Positions 32,793-38,074 of a stretch of 38,074 nt of DNA are shown piece after piece. The stretch spans positions 1 through 38,074 of the forward strand of contig NZ_PUIV01000036.1 in the NCBI RefSeq assembly GCF_003113265.1, written 5' to 3'. A model generated the notes under the pieces. It was not told the origin of the DNA. It made no database searches and saw only the letters and a program-made list of their open reading frames with translations. This stretch comes from Methylosinus sporium (GTDB lineage: Bacteria; Pseudomonadota; Alphaproteobacteria; Rhizobiales; Beijerinckiaceae). A program made the position numbers and the translations under genes. Each line of letters opens with the position of its first letter. Position 1 is the stretch's first letter.

Positions 32793-34118
32793 TCAGAGAT
32801 GGGTCGGGATGAAGGAATCGTCGCCGAGGTCGAACTTGTAGTTCCAGCCGATGGAGACTTCGGTTCCGCGGAGCCAGAGATTGACATTGGCGGCCTGATT
32901 ATAGGCGCCGAACGGCGTCGATGGCGTCTGCGGCAGAGCCTCGCGCCCGCGGACGCTGTTCTTGAAGCCATAGACGAAGGCGAGATCGATCGTCGAATTC
33001 TTTGTGATGGCGTAGCTCAGGCCGGCGCTCGCATGATGCGCATTGATGATCGGCGCGAGCAGGTTGAGGGTCACGCTGTCCGTCGGGATCGGATTGGTCG
33101 CATAATGATAGCCGAGGCGCAGGGCGAGGCCGGGCTGGACGCGCCATTCGACGCCGAAGGACGCCGAATCCGTGTCCTTCCAGCCGAAGCCGGGGCCATT
33201 CGAAGAGCCGAGGGTCCGATAGAGAACCGGGAAGCTCGGATTGCTCACCGAGGAGACGCCCGAATAGAAGATATGGCGCCAATCGGCCATTACGGTGAGG
33301 TCGGGGGTCACGTCATAGGCGACGCCGGCGACGATCGACGCCGGAATGTCGAAGCGGCCGCCATCGGCGAAAAGCCCCGCATATTTGGCGAAGCGCGTCA
33401 TGAACATCGGCGTCGAGGCGGCCGCGCCGATACGAAACTGATCGGTCACGCGCCATTGCATACCGAAGCGGACGCCGCCGCCGAACGACCAGTCGTAGCC
33501 ATTGTCGGACAGGCGATACATGTCGCTCGAATAGGGCGAGAAGGATTTGAGGCCCTGGAGATTGATCATCTGCACCGCGAGCGTCGGCGCTATGCCGATC
33601 GCCAGCGAGCCGAACTTCTGCGCATAGGCGAAGCTGGTGAAGGACTGCTCCAGATTGACGCCGGCGTAGCCGCCGCCGAAAGGGCCGCCGAGCGGCGAGT
33701 GAAAATGGCCGAAATCGAAAGAAGTGGCGATGCCGCCATTGCCGTAGGACGCCGTGCCCCAGGACGAATTGGCGTCGATCGGCGAGACATAGGCGCTGTT
33801 GGGCACAGGGAAGATCGGCCGTCCGCTGCGAATGTCGCCGGGCGCCACCACTTTGGGCAGGCCTTCGGTCGAATAGCCCCGCTCCGGCATGAGGGCGCTT
33901 ATGCCGAGATGCATCTGGCGCTCGAGATCGACGATGCCGGCCGGATTGACGGAAAGCGCCATGGACTCGCGCGAATCGGCGACGCCGGCGCCGCCCAGCG
34001 CCTTTTGGCGCGGACCATAGCCGATCAGAAAATAGCCGTCCGCGGCGAGCGCCGGAGTCGCGAGCGAGGCTGTGAGAGCCGCCGTCGAGACGAGATTACG
34101 CCAGGAATATCCGCTCAT
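32793..34118 (-). CDS. FadL/OmpP1/TodX-family outer membrane transporter
   Basis: A 441-aa barrel for hydrophobic substrates such as long-chain fatty acids or aromatic hydrocarbons. The signal peptide ends ATPALA|A. The hatch opening is ADGYFLIGYGPRQKALGGAGVADSRESMALSVNPAGIVDL, the family-typical G-x-x-x-x-x-GGA..A...D....x.NPA pattern. Paired barrel strands follow (RIGAAASTPMF, LTVMADWRHIFYSGV, ASFGVEWRVQPGLALRLGYHY, STIDLAFVYGF) and the terminal strand EVSIGWNYKFDL. The substrate is unknown. It is divergent from thiC. Confidence 0.9.
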   Translation of the reverse strand: MSGYSWRNLVSTAALTASLATPALAADGYFLIGYGPRQKALGGAGVADSRESMALSVNPAGIVDLERQMHLGISALMPERGYSTEGLPKVVAPGDIRSGRPIFPVPNSAYVSPIDANSSWGTASYGNGGIATSFDFGHFHSPLGGPFGGGYAGVNLEQSFTSFAYAQKFGSLAIGIAPTLAVQMINLQGLKSFSPYSSDMYRLSDNGYDWSFGGGVRFGMQWRVTDQFRIGAAASTPMFMTRFAKYAGLFADGGRFDIPASIVAGVAYDVTPDLTVMADWRHIFYSGVSSVSNPSFPVLYRTLGSSNGPGFGWKDTDSASFGVEWRVQPGLALRLGYHYATNPIPTDSVTLNLLAPIINAHHASAGLSYAITKNSTIDLAFVYGFKNSVRGREALPQTPSTPFGAYNQAANVNLWLRGTEVSIGWNYKFDLGDDSFIPTHL

Positions 34119-34315
34119 TTATCGCCCCGCCCCAGATCGGTCGCCGTTCACACGCCATTTAGCAGCACTCGGCAACCCCGGCGGCGTTCGTATCCCACGA
34201 CTCACTATTGTTTTCGACCCTATCAGAGCGAGGGGCTCGCGACAGCGCTATCGCCCGGACGCCCGTGAATATTTCGGGGCCTGTCACGTTTTTGCCACAG
34301 CCGCGGCCTGCGGGC

Positions 34316-34344
34316 TTGCCGCGATACGAGGCCGCGGATAAAAT
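34316..34344 (+). promoter_or_regulatory. Promoter of thiC
   Basis: TTGCCG (34316-34321) and TAAAAT (34339-34344) are 17 bases apart. The predicted start near 34351 lies right at the 5' end of the TPP riboswitch. Confidence 0.75.
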
Positions 34345-34352
34345 TGGCCGAT

Positions 34353-36352
<2,000 letters not shown>

Positions 36353-36407
36353 GCTTGTCGCGCGCTTCGTTCGATTCTACGTTCGCGGCGGCTGGCGGCG
36401 TTTCGAC

Positions 36408-37370
36408 ATGCGATTTGTTGTCATTCTTTTCCTCGTGATCTTCTCGGCGCCTGCCGGCGCGGACGTCGGCATGGGGGACGCCGCCGCAGCGGCGTTGGCG
36501 GCGGAAGCCGCGCGAGACGACGCGGCGTCGCTGGCCGCTTTGGAGCGGGCCGCAGAGGGCGGCGACGTCGACGCGCAGTTTCGACTCGGCGCCCTTCATC
36601 TCGAGAGCGGGCCTCGGCAGAATTTCTCCGAGGCGATGAGATGGTTTCGGCGAGCGTCCGATCAGGGGGATGCGGTCGCGGCCTATAATATTGGCGTTCT
36701 CTATCTGCAGGGGAACGGAGTCGATCCGAACGACGAGGCCGCCGCCGAATGGTTCTTTCTCGCCTGGGCAAGAGGAAGCGTCGATGCGCGATACAATCTG
36801 GCGCAAATGTGCGCGCGAGGACGCGGCGTCGCCTGTGATCGTCGTGATCCGATCAATTGGCTCATAGAGGCCGCAGAGCGCGGACATTTGGGCGCGCAAA
36901 GAGATTTGGGCAGACGTTACTATGAGGGCGACGGCGTCGCGCGCGATGGCGTGAAAGCGCGGAAATGGCTGGGCGAAGCCGCCTCGCGCGACGATGCGCA
37001 CGCGCTGAACGCGCTCGGCGTGATGATGGCGGCCGGCGATGGAGGCGCGCGAGATTCCCGAGCGGCCTGCGCGATTTTCGAGAAAGCGGCGAAGCAAGGC
37101 CTGGACGCCGCGCAATATAATTACGGCAATTGCCTTTTCAGCGGAACGATGGGGCGAAAAGACGCGCTCGGCGCCGTCGACTGGTTCCGCCGGGCGGCCG
37201 AGCAAGGCTTCGCCCAGGCGCAGTTCAATCTCGGCGTCGCTTATCGAAACGGGGATGGCGTCGCGCGCGACGAGAGGCTCGCGCTCACCTGGATCGAAGA
37301 GGCGGCGAAGCGCGGTCATGAACCGGCGAAGGAATATCTTCGTGGATCGAGCGCCTCTCCGCCGCGATAG
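36408..37370 (+). CDS. Exported Sel1-repeat protein
   Basis: A 320-aa protein with a signal peptide (MRFVVILFLVIFSAPAGA|D). Seven or so Sel1-like (SLR) repeats of ~36 residues run through it: GDVDAQFRLGALHLES, GDAVAAYNIGVLYLQGNGV, GSVDARYNLAQMCARGRGV, GHLGAQRDLGRRYYEGDGV, DDAHALNALGVMMAAGDG, GLDAAQYNYGNCLFSGT and GFAQAQFNLGVAYRNGDGV. SLR solenoids mediate protein interactions, often at the envelope. One repeat carries a degenerate turn (SGTMGRKDALG). No clear ribosome binding site is seen at 36408. The gene may be read from thiC but no functional link is evident. Confidence 0.85.
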   Translation: MRFVVILFLVIFSAPAGADVGMGDAAAAALAAEAARDDAASLAALERAAEGGDVDAQFRLGALHLESGPRQNFSEAMRWFRRASDQGDAVAAYNIGVLYLQGNGVDPNDEAAAEWFFLAWARGSVDARYNLAQMCARGRGVACDRRDPINWLIEAAERGHLGAQRDLGRRYYEGDGVARDGVKARKWLGEAASRDDAHALNALGVMMAAGDGGARDSRAACAIFEKAAKQGLDAAQYNYGNCLFSGTMGRKDALGAVDWFRRAAEQGFAQAQFNLGVAYRNGDGVARDERLALTWIEEAAKRGHEPAKEYLRGSSASPPR

Positions 37371-37468
37371 AGAGGCGACAAATCCGAGGTGCCCAAAGTC
37401 TCATGCTGCATTGCAAAAATAGCGGCCTGCCGCGCGCGTCTCGCTCTGTTCACATCGGCGCCAAAGAA

Positions 37469-37487
37469 CTGTCAATTACATTGACAG
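37469..37487. promoter_or_regulatory. Perfect palindromic operator overlapping a promoter
   Basis: CTGTCAATTACATTGACAG has 8-bp perfect arms around three bases. Its right arm contains TTGACA (37481-37486), a consensus -35 box, followed after 18 bases by TATTTG (37505-37510). A bound repressor would block the promoter of the downstream cysteine-rich gene. The form fits a dimeric regulator such as TetR, MarR or GntR type; which one is unknown. Confidence 0.65.
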
Positions 37488-37582
37488 GCGCAGCGAAAAC
37501 AGCCTATTTGCCCGCGGGACGATGCGCCCTGTAACAAAATAAGGGACAAATGCTCCCTGCGTCCAAAAGAGGGAAACGGCAA

Positions 37583-37825
37583 ATGAACATTCGCGCCATT
37601 GTGACGGCCGCTGCTCTGTCGCTCGGCATGGTCGGTCCGGTTTTCGCCGGTTGCGACATCAAGGATGAAGATGCGAAGGGCGTCTGCGTCGACAAGTGCT
37701 TCTTCGAATATGTCTCCATCAAGAATCGCTTCTCGTCGACCCCCGCTTCCATCGAGAAGGCGAAGTCCGACAAGGACGCCTGCTACACGAAGTGCGGCTG
37801 CGAGCCGGCTTCGGTGAAGGAATAA
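37583..37825 (+). CDS. Secreted six-cysteine miniprotein
   Basis: An 80-aa precursor. The signal peptide MNIRAIVTAAALSLGMVGPVFA|G gives a ~58-aa mature peptide with six Cys (GCD, GVC, DKC, DAC, TKC, GC), so three disulfides are possible, and a charged mix of Lys and Asp/Glu. I recognise no family. GAGGGA precedes the ATG; an in-frame ATG at 37550 lies between the promoter and the SD and is less likely. The operator-promoter upstream and hairpins downstream make it a self-contained, regulated unit. Possible roles include a metal- or thiol-linked factor, enzyme inhibitor or toxin; none is shown by the sequence. Confidence 0.75.
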   Translation: MNIRAIVTAAALSLGMVGPVFAGCDIKDEDAKGVCVDKCFFEYVSIKNRFSSTPASIEKAKSDKDACYTKCGCEPASVKE

Positions 37826-37850
37826 TCCTTATCGAATCGACGCGAATTCG

Positions 37851-37867
37851 GCGGGAGCGTCTCCCGC
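37851..37867 (+). terminator. Short hairpin after the six-Cys gene
   Basis: GCGGGAG-CGT-CTCCCGC, a 7-bp perfect stem 25 bases after the stop, without a T-run. Confidence 0.5.
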
Positions 37868-37879
37868 TGCCGCGATCGT

Positions 37880-37923
37880 GACGCCGCCGGGCGCGCGATA
37901 TTTCGCGCGCCCAGGACGGCGTC
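37880..37923. repeat. Long imperfect hairpin
   Basis: An inner 10-bp stem GGGCGCGCGA/TCGCGCGCCC (37889-37912, loop TATT) is flanked by GACGCCG/CGGCGTC (37880-37886 and 37917-37923). It may back up termination of the six-Cys gene or be part of the repeat-rich end. Confidence 0.55.
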
Positions 37924-37956
37924 CATCGTCTCGGACCCTGTCGAGCGGATTTTAGA

Positions 37957-38074
37957 GTCCATCTGGACATCGCATCGATCGGCCGTCGCGCGTCGATGTT
38001 CGAGCATCTCATAAATCGCTGCATCACAGCCGATGTCGCGATGGACGGCCGATCGATGCGATGTCCAGATGGAC
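37957..38074. repeat. 31-bp perfect inverted repeat at the window end
   Basis: The left arm (37957-37987, starting GTCCATCTGGACATCGCATC) is matched base for base by the reverse complement at 38044-38074, with 56 bases between. Each arm also contains the small palindrome GTCCA-TC-TGGAC. No gene is seen here. The window stops on the last base of the right arm, so the repeat may continue further or may have ended an assembly. Confidence 0.85.

Overview
This is a GC-rich window, densely coded on both strands, from an alphaproteobacterium, most likely of the Hyphomicrobiales (Rhizobiales). The evidence is the gene repertoire: an Omp25/31-type porin, a BTLCP transglutaminase-like protease, an LTXXQ/Spy-like protein, a COX15-type heme A synthase, a type-2 ArgC and a DnaK-independent set of housekeeping genes with many GTG/TTG starts. 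No gene fixes the genus. The window begins inside a histidine kinase whose 5' part is missing and ends exactly on the second arm of a 31-bp perfect inverted repeat, so it may be a whole contig.

Layout. 1-5.1 kb: kinase remnant, hemW (+), then a minus-strand run of a TrmN6-like tRNA methyltransferase, a caspase-like protease and an alpha/beta hydrolase translationally coupled to it. 5.2-9.9 kb: small secreted YARHG protein, polyprenyl diphosphate synthase, a Spy-like periplasmic protein (-), an AcuI/YhdH reductase, a Gre-like factor and an orphan ParA-type ATPase with a Lys/Ala/Pro tail (-). 10.1-18.9 kb: rarA, a 500-bp gene-poor stretch, a porin, and a three-gene heavy-metal RND efflux operon (membrane fusion protein, CzcA-type pump, TolC-type channel). 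19-25.5 kb: secreted trypsin-like protease, a secreted chorismate-lyase-like protein, solitary ruvB, an SDR, a Uma2 nuclease-like protein, a BTLCP protease and a bicupin oxalate decarboxylase. 25.5-29.7 kb: rplM-rpsI, argC, ctaA, a MerR regulator and tRNA-Pro(GGG). 29.9-31.5 kb: a two-gene unit of a 2TM-coiled-coil-GAF protein plus a coupled 70-aa protein, then a glycine-zipper protein. 31.6-38 kb: mrp/apbC, a FadL-type channel, a TPP riboswitch with thiC, a Sel1-repeat protein and a six-cysteine secreted miniprotein.

Functional themes: cofactor and Fe-S metabolism (hemW, ispB-like, ctaA, mrp, thiC), envelope and metal stress (Spy-like, porin, czc operon), DNA repair (rarA, ruvB) and translation (rplM, rpsI, tRNA-Pro, TrmN6-like).

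The best candidates for an undescribed system are (i) the caspase plus alpha/beta-hydrolase operon at 1604-4206, which has its own promoter and a TTGA stop/start overlap, and (ii) the 2TM-GAF plus small-protein pair at 29933-31110, just downstream of tRNA-Pro. Their functions are inferred from architecture and context only.
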